Source of the DNA: Aquarana catesbeiana
Taxonomy: Eukaryota > Chordata > Amphibia > Anura > Ranidae
Length of the DNA: 64,000 nucleotides
Assembly (NCBI RefSeq): GCF_042186555.1
Contig: NC_133328.1
Coordinates: forward strand, 333,630,039-333,694,038
Reading direction: 5' to 3'
Part shown: positions 1-11,409 of the stretch, in pieces
How the letters are laid out: the number at the start of each line of letters is the position of its first letter
Numbering within the stretch: the first letter of the stretch is position 1
Made by a program: the position numbers and the translations under genes
The notes under the pieces: model-generated
What the model was told of the DNA's origin: nothing
The model's database searches: none
Seen by the model: only the letters and a program-made list of their open reading frames with translations

Positions 1-470
1 AATATGTGTCAATGAGCCTTTGTGCGAGCATCCTTGCCAACATGTATGCATTTGGACAGGGGTTAGATACCATCTCAGGTGGAGTTTTTGAAACAACTCT
101 CAGTAGTTAATGCTTTTGGAGGCTTTTTGGTTATGGTGGATGACTTGACCCCATTGTGCATCAGAGAAGGTTACTTTCATATCTCTCTCCCATCTGAGCA
201 TTGCTGAGCCTTTAATAAATGTGCCCTTGTCATGTAGAGAGCTATAGATCATTGAGATACCTTTTAGTTTTAATGAATCTGAGGATAAAAATGCTCACAC
301 ATTCCCTGGTAAAAGAATGGTCGGTTTGTGTTTTTTTTTTATTAGGTATGAGGCCATTTGTCTATATATGAATAGGCTTTTTGGGGGGTAAGTTATGTTC
401 AGTTTGTAGAAATTGGTAAAGAATTAGTTTGTCAGCTGCAAGCACAGTGGACAGTGGTTGGTGTTTGAGG

Positions 471-1419
471 TTAAAATAACAGTGTAAAAGGGGATGATTA
501 ATGCGCTACCCAAAAAAAAGAAGAAAAAAACAGAAAAAAGAGCTGCCACAAAACCATATGACAAAAAGGGAAAACAGATGTAAAAATAAATTGTAGCGCT
601 AGAAACACACAAATAATAAATAGGATTCAAAGTACATATAGACGTAATGTCCCAGGAAAAGCAAATATGTGATCCAAGGGAGCAAAAAAGTCCACAATGA
701 GAATGGATAATCCGTGTGTCAATTCTGTCTGCTTCTCAACCTTCAACTGGAATATCATCAATTTAAGCGAGTAGATAAAATACGCTTACCAGAGAGGTTG
801 GATTCTACTGCCATAAGCATAGAATCAATGGAGCTTAATGCCACCCAGGGCGAAGTGGTGAAGTGTTGGAGGCAAAGGTAGAGCCTCTCCCAGGCCGGGA
901 CGTCCCCTCTCTACCAACAGGAACGAAGCCGAAAATGGATTCCAGAAAACGTGATGGTTTCTCAGTTCACCAGGCTATATGGAAAAAAGAGAAGAGATGC
1001 TTCCACATAGTATAACTTCTGGGTGTTTTTATTCGTAAAAAACCACGATACATATATATAAAAAAAAAATAAAAAATTGTGATCACAAAGATAGAATAAA
1101 AAGCAGTGTATAGGGTCTGTAAAAAGCCGCCCTATGCGTTTCGGTCCAATGACCTTCATGCCCCTGTTGAAGGTCATTGGACCGAAACGCGTAGGGTGGC
1201 TTTTTACAGACCCTATACACTGCTTTTTATTCTATCTTTGTGATCACAGTTTTTTTTTTTTATATATATGTATTGACACACGGATTATCCATTCTCATTG
1301 TGGACTTTTTTGCTCCCTTGGATCACATATTTGCTTTTCCTGGGACATTACGTCTATATGTACTTTGAATCCTATTTATTATTTGTGTGTTTCTAGCGCT
1401 ACAATTTATTTTTACATCT
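471..1419. mobile_element. Snap-back Penelope-like element (PLE), terminal region only
   Basis: An inverted-repeat insertion into LINE A flanked by an 11-bp direct repeat GGTGTTTGAGG at 460-470 and 1420-1430. The left arm (about 571-1157, minus) and right arm (about 1165-1419, plus) are mirror copies: GTAGCGCTAGAAACACAC on the left reappears reversed near 1390. The left arm has roughly 300 bp (712-1035) with no partner on the right. The arms meet at 1158-1165, inside a hammerhead-like motif. No protein is encoded. PLEs are known for 5' truncation, inverted terminal copies and variable TSDs, and for hammerhead motifs in their terminal repeats, so PLE is the best class; the motif and structure are seen, the class is inferred. 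Confidence 0.72.
1129..1199 (+). ncRNA. Hammerhead-ribozyme-like motif at a PLE fold point
   Basis: On the plus strand, CCC then CUGUUGA, one A, stem II GGUC-AUUG-GACC (1172-1183), GAAAC, GC, GUA and GGG. This fits a hammerhead with minimal stem III (AC/GU pairs), stem I CCC/GGG and cleavage expected after GUA (1193). One core position departs from CUGANGA (U for A). The mirror copy on the minus strand (1131-1157) keeps stem II and GAAAC but lacks a proper CUG box because the palindrome centre falls there. Activity is untested and doubtful with this core. Confidence 0.5.
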
Positions 1420-3377
1420 GGTGTTTGAGGGAGGACCAGTGATTCAGTGAGAGTTCTGGGTTTAAGAACTGAAGTATCTCCAATTTCACCGGGATGTTTG
1501 TGTCTAAGGAATGGATATTAATATTTGAGATAAAATACTTCCATGCCCTGAGGGCTGCCATTATTGTGGGGTATTTGGTTGTGTAGTTTACACTGGGCAT
1601 CCCACTTGCTAGGATTAGCAAGCCGAGATCCCCTTCCGGGACGAACGTTTGTTCTATGTGTCTCCATTGTTTACCCATTGTAGGGGTAAACCAGTGACTA
1701 GCTTGGTCAATCAATACTGCAGTATAGTAGTCCTTTACTTCTGGAGACCCATGCCACCAGCTTTCTTCAGTCTTATAGTAACAGAGTGAGGACATTGTGG
1801 TCTTTTACTTGACCATACATATTTTCTCAGGATTTGTTTCATGGAGTTAAATAAAAATGTCAGGGATGTCTATAGGCAATGTTCTGTATAAGTACAGTAG
1901 TTTTGGGAGTGTGAACATTTTGAATGCTGCTATTCTACCTGCCCATGACAAGTGTTGTTTGCTGATCTGTTGGAGGTCTTGTTTGCAAGTGTTCAGAAAG
2001 GGGGTAAAATTGTGTGCAAACAATTCTTTAGATGAGGTGGTTAGTGATATGCCAAGGTATGTCATTGATGATGTTACCCACTTAAATGGAATTCTGGATT
2101 GTATAGCTTTTTTTACAGATTTGGATACACCCACATTTCAGATGTTCGATTTTGAGTCGTTGACTTTGTAGAAAGACCAAGCATTGAAATTATCTAATAC
2201 TTCACAAACTGCTGGCAGGGAAGAAGCCAGTTCAGATAACATAAGGATGATGTCATTGGCAAAAAGGGTGATTTTGTGGTGCTGGTCTGCAAATTTGTAT
2301 ACCTGGGATCAATGTGTTATTACGGATCATTTGGGCCAAGGTTTCCATCATTAACGTAAAAATTATTGGGGATAGAGAGCACCCCTATCTTGTAACATTC
2401 GAGATGGTAAAGGGTTCAGACAGAATTCCATAAGTAAATTTATGGGCTGAGGGTTTAGAATATAAAGCCCATGGCTGACAGTATATTACCCTGAAAGCCA
2501 AATTTAGCAAGGGATTATTTTAAGTAGCCCCAGTGTATTCTGTCGAGCGCTTTTTCAGTGTCTAGCGCTATGAAAATTGCTGGGGTATTCTTGAGTTCTA
2601 GGTGGTGAAGAAGGTTTATAATTTTGTAAAGCCTATTTGGTCTGGGTGTAAGATGTGGGGCATTATGGGGGTCAATCTTCGGGCCATTATTTTTGCGTAA
2701 AGTTTGAGATCGATATTCAATAATGAAATGGGGCAAAAGTTTTGTGGGATTACCGACTCCTTCCCTAGTTTAGGTAGAGTAATGTTGTTTGCGGTTAACA
2801 TCTCTGGTGGAAACACGCCTGAGGATACAGCAGCATTGAATGTTTGACACAAGTGGGGGGCTAGTGTTGTGGAAAATTCTTTGTAGTATTCAGCTGAGAA
2901 GCCATCCAGGCCTGGTCTTTGCCATTGGGAAGCGATGTGATAGCCTGTATTATTTCTTTAGTGGTGATCGGAGCATTGAGAGCAGTAAGGTGGCAATTGG
3001 AAATTTTAGGTAGATGGAGGTCATCTAGAAATCATTTAATTATTGCGTCTTGTGGGCTGTTTCACTGAAGGCTCATTTTTCAGATTGTATAATGCTTCAT
3101 AGTACTCTTTAAATGCATTGGCAATGTCCCTCGGGTGAAATATTTTGTTGCCCTGGGTGGGGTGTAGTATATACGGAATTTTTTGTTTGCTCCTGCATTT
3201 TTTAATTAACGCTGCCATTAGTTTGCCTGCTTTGTTGCCATGGGCGTAAAAATTGTCTCGTATTTTAAGTAGGAGTTTGGCGTGCTTAGCATTGAGTAGG
3301 GATCCGAGGTCGCTTCTGGCTTGAAATAGTTTGTTAATAGTGTCAAGTATTTCTGTCAGCTGCTGAGTCCTCTGATG

Positions 3378-5455
3378 TAGAGATGGGCCCGATGTTCGAG
3401 TCGAACGTAAGTTCGACTCGAACATGGGGTGTTCGCCTGTTCGGCAAATAGCGAACGATTTGGGGTGCTCATGGCAAATTCGAAAGCCGCGGAACACCCT
3501 TTAAAAGTCTATGGGAGAAATCAAAAGTGCTAATTTTAAAGGCTTATATGCATGGTATAGTCATAAAAAGTGTTTGGGGACCTGGGTCCTGCCCAGGGGA
3601 CATGTATCAATGTAAAAAAAAGATTTAAAAACGGCCATTTTTTCGGGAGCAGTGATTTTAATAATGCTTAAAGTGAAACAATAAAAGTGTAATATTCCTT
3701 TAAATTTCGTACCTGGGGGGTGTCTATAGTATGCCTGTAAAGTGGCGCATGTTTACCGTGTTTGGAACAGTCCGAGAGCAAAATGACATTTCTAAATGAA
3801 AAAAGGTCATTTAAAAGTACTCATGGCTATATGAATTGTCGGTCCCGGCAATACATATAAAAGTTCATTGATAAAAATGGCATGGGATTCCCCCACAGGG
3901 GAACCCCGAACCAAAATTAAAAAAAAAATGTGTGGAGGTCCCCCCAAATTACATACCAGGCCCTTCAGGTCTGGTATGGATAGTAGACAAGTGCATTTGT
4001 TTTCGTCCGAATGCCTTTTCCTCCGAATTTCGGGTATTTTCATTATCAACCGATAACGAACATGCAGAATCTGAAAACCGAAAGATTCAACATAAACAAA
4101 TGCTTTATTTTCATTTTCGTTGCGTCAACAGTTCAATATGGATAGAAGATTCGACCTGACGCTGACAATAGTGATCTGTGATCAAATGTGCCTAACCTTA
4201 GCTCTATGTCTAATAGACATGTCTAATAGATAGTAAGGGAACCCCTCGCCAAATTTAAAAAAAGATGGCGGGGGGGGTCCCCCTCAAAATCCATACCAGA
4301 CCTTTCAGGTCTGGTATGGATTTTTATGGGGAAGCACGCGCCAAAATTAATAAAAAGAAAGGCGGGTTCCCCCAAAAATCCATACCAGACCCTTATCCGA
4401 GCACGCAACCTGGCAGGTCGCAGGAAAAGAGGGGGGACGAGAGAGCTCCCCCCTCCTGAACCGTACCAGGCCACATGCCCTCAACATTGGGAGGGTGCTT
4501 TGGGGTAGTCCCCAAAGCATGTTGTCCCCATGTTGATGGGGAGAAGGGCCTCATCCCCACAACCCTTGCCCGGTGGTTGTTGGGGTTTGCAGGCGGGGGG
4601 GTTTGTCAGAATCTGGAAGCCCCCTATAACAAGGGGACCCCGGGATCCCGCCGCCCCCTGTGTGAAATGGTAACGGAGTACAAATGTACCTCTACCATTT
4701 CACAAAAAATGTGTGAAAATGGTATAAAAAAGACAATACACACCTTGGGACAAGTCCTTTATTAAAAAAATTAAAAATAAAACTGTCCCACGAAGTCTTC
4801 TTCTTCTCTTGCTCCGATGGACCGAAAAAGAAAAGAAAAAAAAAAAGCTGCACACCGCCTACGATCTGCCTCCATGGGAGGCACCCGCTGTAATGACCGG
4901 CCTCTCAGGTGACAGCTCTTTTATAACTGAGGGCGGGGCCACACAATGACGTTGCCGGGTGACCCTGCCCCCCTCTGATGCATGGGGACATCCCTATGGC
5001 TTTCCCCTAGTGTCGGGGGGGCAGGATCACTTGGTTACGTAACCGGGTGGCCCGCCCCCCCTCTGACACTATGGGGAAGCCATGGGGATGTCCCCGTGTG
5101 TCGGGGGGGCGGGGTCACCCGGCAACGTCATTGTGTGGCCCCACCCTCAGTTATACAAGAGCTGTCACCTGAGAGGCGGGTCATTACGACGGGTGCCTCC
5201 CATGAAGACAGATCGTAGGTGGCGCACAGCTTTTTCTTTTTTCTTTTTTGGTCCATAGGAGCACCCTCCTATGGACCACGGCCCCCAAGCACTTTTTAAG
5301 ACAATAACTTGCATATAAGCCTTTAAAATTAGCACTTTTGATTTTTCATGTTCGTGTCCCATAGACTTTGCATGTTTGCACAAATTTTTTGCCTGTTTGC
5401 ATGTTCTGCTCTGAACCAAACCGGGGGGGGGGGGGGGGTGTTCGGCTCATCCCTA
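3378..5455. mobile_element. Palindromic non-autonomous hAT element, copy 1 (right arm shortened)
   Basis: Terminal inverted repeats TAGAGATGGGCC (3378) and the reverse complement TAGGGATGAGCC (ending 5455), with a perfect 8-bp TSD CTCTGATG at 3370-3377 and 5456-5463, as hAT transposases make. The interior is a foldback centred near 5042 (TTGGTTACGTAACC). The right arm is only about 410 bp against about 1.66 kb on the left, so most of it is deleted. A 242-bp second hAT element sits in the left arm. A run of 17 G occurs near 5422-5438 inside the right terminus. It encodes no transposase. It interrupts LINE A ORF2 between the endonuclease and RT regions. Confidence 0.85.
3984..4225. mobile_element. 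Short deletion derivative of a second hAT family, nested
   Basis: Starts TAGACAAGTGCATTTG and ends AGACATGTCTA. Flanks ATGGATAG (3976-3983) and ATAGATAG (4226-4233) form an 8-bp TSD with one mismatch. The interior matches the ends of the larger copy at 6200-6977 (ATGCTTTATTTTC and CAAATGTGCCTAACC blocks) but lacks its minisatellite and hairpin. It interrupts the arm of the hAT element around it, so it is the younger of the two. Confidence 0.8.
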
Positions 5456-6464
5456 CTCTGATGTTTTGCCCGAGAGCTTAATTGGATTAGAACCCCTCTC
5501 ATGGAGGCCTTGTGAGAGGCCCATACTGTAATAGGGTTGTCAACTGAGTTTGAAATGATGGTAAAAAAGTCTCTCAGTTGTTTTTGGATCTGGGTTTTGT
5601 TGACACAAATTGACCTTATGTGAGGATCATTGCAATAGTTGTTGAAGCATACGTTTTTTAGTCTGTCCCCCAGGGTTAGCGAGATGGGCGCATGGTCCGA
5701 CCAGGTGATCGTGTGGATCTCTGACTCAAGGACATCCTGAAGCAGTTGTTTATCTCATAGGAATAGGTCAATTCTGATATACGTATGATGCGGTTTTGAG
5801 AGAAGTGTAAAGTCTCTTTCTGTGGAATGTCCATCTCCATATATCATAAAGGGCGTTTGTATGCAAAAAGGGAAGAAGTGTGAATGTTCAAGGTCTTTTT
5901 GGGTTGGGGCCTTTCACATCAATGGAGGGGTCTGGTGCAAGATTGAATTCCCAACTGAGGACTACTTGACCTTGTTTTATTTTCGACACCTTTTTCCACA
6001 GTTTCTACAGAAATGGCAGTTGGCCAGAGTTAGTGGCGTAAAGATTTGTCAGGGTATATATGGTATTGTTGATTTCACAGATCAGTATTATGAACCTTCC
6101 TTGAGGGTCCATGGTGGTAGTTAGGAATGTGAAGGCCACAGTGTTTTTAACTGCTATCAGCACTCCTTTGGATTTAGTGGGCGCGTTTGCAGTGGTTATT
6201 AGACATGTGCATTCGTTTTCGTCCGAATGCATTTTCGTCCGAATTTCAGGTATTTTCGTTATCGTTTTAAGAAACGATAACGAAAGTGCAGAGTCCGAAA
6301 AACGAAAGATCCCACATAAACAAATGCTTTATTTTCGTTTTCGTTGCTACAACAGTTCGATATAGATAGGAGATTCGACATGATGATGACGATAACAATC
6401 TGTGTCCATCAAACCTGTGGTCGAATGTGCCTAACCTTAGCTCTATTAGTCCAAGATTATTCTA

Positions 6465-6603
6465 CATAGAGAGAAAAGATTCGACGTAGAGAGAAAAGAT
6501 TCGACGTAGAGAGAAAAGATTCGACGTAGGGGAGGAAAGATTCGACGTAGGGGAGGAAAGATTCGACGTAGGGGAGGAAAGATTCGACGTAGGGGAGGAA
6601 AGA
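6465..6603. repeat. Minisatellite inside the hAT element
   Basis: Seven units sharing the core AAGATTCGACGTAG. The first three are 20-bp units with AGAGAGAA, the last four 21-bp units with GGGGAGGAA, so the array is zoned into two variants and probably grew by separate expansions. Confidence 0.92.
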
Positions 6604-6704
6604 TAAATAAAAATAATGATGATGATGAATGTTATTGGCTGATTGTAACCAAAGAGGTGGAGCAGTAGAATAGCTAGAACTAAGTACACACGTACTTTGG
6701 CTTA

Positions 6705-6813
6705 AGGTGTCTGTTGAAAGTTCTAAGAAGATTCGACGGAGCAGGTAAACTATACGGCATTGTACAGTTTAGCTGCTCCGTCGAATCTTCTTTGAACATT
6801 CAACAGACACCAT
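6705..6813. repeat. Long hairpin inside the hAT element
   Basis: Inverted arms of about 47 bp around GATTCGACGGAGCAG and CTGCTCCGTCGAATC, loop about 15 nt, with a few mismatches in the outer stem (TGTCTGTTGAAAG against CATTCAACAGACA). Confidence 0.85.
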
Positions 6814-7664
6814 AAGCCTTCAATGACAGATTCGACCTTAATTTGAATTTTCGGACGAATGCAATTTTTAACGAAAAACGAAATAAATAAAAACGAATTT
6901 CGGGAGTAACTAAATAAATTTATTTTTCAGACGAAAACGAAATTCCGAAACGAAATATTTCAGTGTGCACATGTCTAGTGGTTATATGTGGAAAGTCTTT
7001 ATGCAACATTTTAGGCACTTTTGTGTGGCTGAAGTGAGTCTCTTGGAGACATAGGATATCGCACTTGGTGGTGTGCTTCGGCCCAAAGGGAGTATCTTTT
7101 CCCCGGGTGGTTCAGGCCTTTAAAATTCAGTGATGATATTTTGAAAGGCATGGTTTATGCTTGGAAAGTTCTCAGAAGGGTTTTTTTTTTTCAAATATGA
7201 TTTTATTCAATTTTTTTCAGGAATGAATTGCATATACATACTATAACAGTGTTTATAGAATGGGAGATCATGGTCTAAAATAATAAGCATATATTACAAA
7301 AGAAACTTAACATATATTAAATGTATACATACAAAAACTCAAAAATCTAAGTATCCCCTTATCTCACTGCTACAGTAATCTAATCTTCTTATCACCTTAT
7401 GTGACAAAGCACCTCTGCTTCATTCCCTATACTTTAACTTAAAAAACAAATCTAAATAGAGGACAAGAGAAGATATAACATAATGTTAAAAAAAAAAAAA
7501 GGGGGTGAGAGGGAAGAGGGAAGGGAAGTTTTAGAGAGGAGGGAAGGGGGAAAAATAAATAAATAGGGAAAGGATTACGAAAATGGCGCTTAGTATTGCA
7601 TCTGATGTCTCTTTGATCGCACATCCATAATATCTCTTAACTTAGACTCATATCCGCATTTCAC

Positions 7665-10600
7665 AGTACTAAGAGAGAGCTACCCTCTTCTGAATTAATA
7701 AACAAATTCCAAGAGGTCCATGTCTTTTTATATATCTCCTGTCTATCAGTTGCTGTCAATATCAGGTCCTCCATCTTTCTAATGTCTTCCACCTTCCTGC
7801 CATAATGCTGTGGTCGGTGGATTCTGCTGTTTCCAGATCAAAGGTATACAGGATTTAGCTGCATTTAGTAAATGACATAGGACAGATTTTTTTATATGTT
7901 TTCGTTGGTATAGTGTAATATGTAATAAAAAAAATGCTGGGTCATTTGGGATTTGAAAATTATTAAATTTCTGGGCAATCGTTTGAACCATTGCCCAGTA
8001 AGAAGACAACTTAGGGCATGTCCAAAATATATGCAGAATCGTCCCTTTATCTGTACCACATCGCCAGCAATGCTCTGACACATCTGGAAAGATAGCATGA
8101 AGTCGACTTGGTGTCATATACCATCTTGTAAATATCTTATAATTGGTTTCCTGTATTTTGGTACAGATTGAAGATTTATAGGTAAGCTCAATCATATTTT
8201 GAATTTGTAAATCAGTAAATGTGTGATGCAAATCTGTACTCCATTTTAACACACAGGCCAGTTTTGGTTGCTCCCTAGGGGAGTTAAGTAACTTATACAT
8301 CTCCGAGAGGACGTGAGACAATGGTTCTGTTCCCGAGCAATGCTCCACAAATTTAGTCAGTTGTCTAGTATATGCCTGCGGGTCTGGTATAGTCTGAAGA
8401 AAATAATATAATTGAGCTGCATTCCAGAACGCAAGTTGATAGGGGCCCCCGGGGTCAGTCAGCTCCTCCATATTAGGCCATCTATCTCCCATCACAAACT
8501 GTGATGCAATAGTTCGCTCAGTCTTAGAGTCAAAAATTGTGTGGTTGAAAGGCCTGGTATAAATTTGGGGTTCCCAATTATCGGGGTTAATGGAGATGTC
8601 GTTGTTGTTTGTTCCGCGTATGTAATAGCGTGTAGGCATTGTTTCAAATTATTCCATATCAAGGGATGAGATTTTAGATCTGGCGGCACAAAATCCCAGC
8701 ACCACAGCGCCCTCCTCAAAGGTATTGGGGATTGGCGCTGTTCTACTTGCACTCACAACTTCAGGTCACTATGGCGTTGCCAATCAATTACTCTACCAAG
8801 TTGAACTGCTTGATAATATCTCCTGACATCTGGCAACGCCAAGCCACCATATTGTTTAGGTAAGGTTAATAAGGTGCTTGAAAGATGTGGTTTCTTATGC
8901 GCCCAGACAAACCTTGTAAACAATGCCTACACCTGCTTAAAATAAGAGAGCAGTATCTGAATCGGTAGGGCCTGAAATAAGTATAAAAATTTTGTCAGAA
9001 TGCACATCTTTATTAAATTACACCTACCGATCCAAGAATGTAAATTAGCATGCCACTTATCTAATAGCAGTCTGGACTCTGCAAGTAATGGTGGAAAATT
9101 AAGCTCATAAGTACAGATTAAATCTGTTGGCATTTTTGTGCCTAAATAATTCAGGGCAAGTGTAGTCCACTTAAAGTGGAAGCCTCCTCGGACTTGTATA
9201 AAAGTTTGTGCTGGCAGTGCAACCCCCATCGCCTCTGATTTAGAAAAATTGATTTTCAAGTTTGATAAGGCACCATATAAATCAAATTGTTTAAGGAGAT
9301 TTGGTAAGGATACTGCTGGATTCGTTAAAGAAAATAATAGGTCATCGGCATAAGCCGAGACTTTATGTTGTGTATTACCCACTGTCACTCCTTCTATATC
9401 CTAATTTAGCCTGATCATGGAAAGAAAAGGCTCCAAGGTAAGGGTATATAAAAGAGGGGACAGTGGGCATCTCTGCCTGGTACCATTCCTAATTATAAAA
9501 GACTCTGAGAGCACCCCATTCACCTTAACCTGTGCGGTCGGATTTAAATATATCTTGGCTATCCGGTTCATCGTCCAATATGTCTGAATACGGAGAGCAT
9601 GCTTTCTCAGCATCTGTATTTAAAAAGACACATGGAGTTTTCGTGGACTTGATCACGTGAAGTAGTTTCAGCACTTTAGAAGTGCTGTCCCTCGCTTCAC
9701 GTGTCGGGATAAATCCAACCTGATCTAAGTGGATTCATTTTTGTAAATGGTTTGACAGTCGGGTAGCCAAGATTTTAGTATAGAGCTTAAGGTCTACATT
9801 CAAAAGTGAGATAGGCCTATAGCTACCGCACAAGGTAGGGTCCTTGCCTTCTTTATATATCACAGCGATGTGGGCTCCTAGAGTATCCCTAGCGAATGAA
9901 TATCTAGAGTCGATCAAACTAAATAGATTAATCAAGCGTGGGCCTAATATTTCAAATAGTCTTTTATAGTATTGTACAGTAAACCCATCCGGACCCTGGG
10001 CCTTCCCTGATTTCATGGATCCTAAAGCTTGTTGAAGTTCCAACAATGTTATTGGGGCATCTAGTTCCATACATATCTCATGGGCTAAGGACAGCATTTG
10101 AGATGATTGAATATATTAATCCATAGCAGACCGAGGCGGTATAGGTAATGCTAGATCATTTAGGTGTGAATAAAATTCTTTAAATTCCTGGGAGATATGC
10201 GTTGGTAAATTTACTTTTTGGCTGCTCCCATTGACAACTTGGGGGATATATGTTGACAGTTTATGTTCTCTCACTTTTCTTGCCAATACTTTCCCACATT
10301 TATCACCCGATTCATAGTTCACCTTACGGCAAAACTGTAACGCTGCTTTCGCCTTGTTTTGAAGCAAGTTGATAATTTGCTTCCTCAGTACCGCCAAGTC
10401 GGTTTCTAGAGTCTTATTAGGAGCATGTTTATGACTAGATTTGGCAATCGCTAATTTACCAAGTAATTCAGTAAGCTGTTTTGTTCGTTCTTGTTTAACA
10501 CGAGCCCCATGCTTAATAAAAACACCTCTAAGAACTGACTTATGTGCTTCCCATAAAATTCCTGGGTCACAATTTGGTAGGTCATTCATCTGAAAGTACC

Positions 10601-11409
10601 ATGTCAGCTCTTTAGTCACGTCCTCTAAGACTTCTGGTATCTGTAAAAGTCGCCAGTAGCAATGTCTAGATGTCTGAGCTCTTGTCAGATCAAAAGTCGG
10701 GAATACAGGGGCATGGTCTGACCATGTAATATTTCCTATGGATGTAGCCCGGACTGCATGTAAACAGGTATGGGGAATCAAAAAATAATCTATCCTGGTA
10801 TAGATTTTATGTGGGGGTGAATAAAATGATTAATCTCGTTCCCCAGAATGTTGCAATCTCCATACGTCAATCAATTGAGCTTTATGAAATAATTTTGCAG
10901 TACGTTTAAGTTGGCTAGGAGGAATGGATGATATCCCCGTGGAGGTATCTGTCGATGGTATCAAAGGTATATTAAAATGTCCTCCTAGTATCAACTGCCC
11001 CTCTGCAAAATCTAGAAGCTTCTCTAATGCCTCATCTAAAAAAAGAGGCTTGATTTTCATTGGGAGTATAGATTGTTGCCAGTGTCATCTACTTGTTCCC
11101 CAGAAGGCCCTTTATATAAATATATTATCCCGTAGGATCTATCAATGATATTTGATGGTGCCAAGGTATTTTGATAGAAATTAATATTGAGACCCCTTTT
11201 AATTTAGCCATGGAATTAGTTGCATGGTATGTCAAAGGGTAAAATCTGTTTTGGAGATATTGAAATCTGTCTGTCTTGAAATGTGTCTCTTGAATAAAAG
11301 CTATATCAACACAGAAATGTTTCAGATCGTGTAGTAGCATACGTCGTTTCTTGGGTATGTTATGACCCTTAGCATTCAGAGACATCACTACTATCCTATC
11401 CAGCGCCAT
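7665..11409 (-). pseudogene. LINE B ORF2 (endonuclease-reverse transcriptase)
   Basis: Probable start is the ATG complementary to 11407-11409 (MALDRIVVMSLNAKGHNIPK), the usual opening of an APE endonuclease, followed by IAFIQETHF and KGVSILISI. The catalytic-histidine block TWSDHAPVFPTFDL lies near 10.7 kb. A linker (10116-10650) precedes the RT: GKAQGPDGFTVQYYK and RPISLLNVDLKLYTKILATR (9735-10097), GTRQRCPLSPLLYTL (9401-9613), then catalytic VSAYADDLLFSL and LNYLGTKMP (8927-9388). The C-terminal domain (7779-8639) has a CWRCG and HIFWTCP zinc-knuckle-like stretch. At least six frameshifts or stops separate these parts. It is the best preserved LINE ORF2 in the window. Confidence 0.85.

Larger units (their letters stand above)
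6200..6977. mobile_element. Non-autonomous hAT element with internal minisatellite and hairpin
   Basis: Ends are TAGACATGTGCATTCG and the reverse complement TAGACATGTGCACACTG. The 8-bp TSD GTGGTTAT is perfect at 6192-6199 and 6978-6985, inside the LINE A endonuclease region. The interior has no coding capacity. It holds a 20/21-bp tandem array (6465-6603) and a long hairpin (6705-6813). Terminal blocks rich in CGTTTTCGT and ATTCG resemble subterminal repeats that hAT transposases can bind. Confidence 0.87.
1..7151 (-). pseudogene. LINE A ORF2 (L1-superfamily endonuclease/reverse transcriptase), broken by four insertions
   Basis: Decayed ORF2 of an L1/Tx1-type LINE read right to left: an APE-like endonuclease then a reverse transcriptase that would copy element RNA at the nicked target. 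The probable start is the ATG whose complement is at 7149-7151 (MPFKISSLNFKGLN). Endonuclease pieces are QETHFSH and KGVLIAVKN near 6.1-7.0 kb, and WSDHAPISL near 5.7 kb. RT pieces follow: PISLLNIDLKLYAKIMARRL with HPDQIGF (2616-2852), the catalytic-box relic FANDIIL near 2.25 kb and MTYLGISL (1847-2134). The C-terminal part runs through 1412-1795 and continues at 1-459 past the left edge. Frameshifts and stops separate all pieces. Interrupting elements are at 471-1419, 3378-5455, 6200-6977 and about 7180-14080. The family call is secure; the exact subfamily is not. Confidence 0.82.

Noticed and set aside
7439..7624. Short hydrophobic frame in the LINE B 3' UTR
   Set aside because: Composition-driven (polypyrimidine on the minus strand), with no family signature, located after the ORF2 end.
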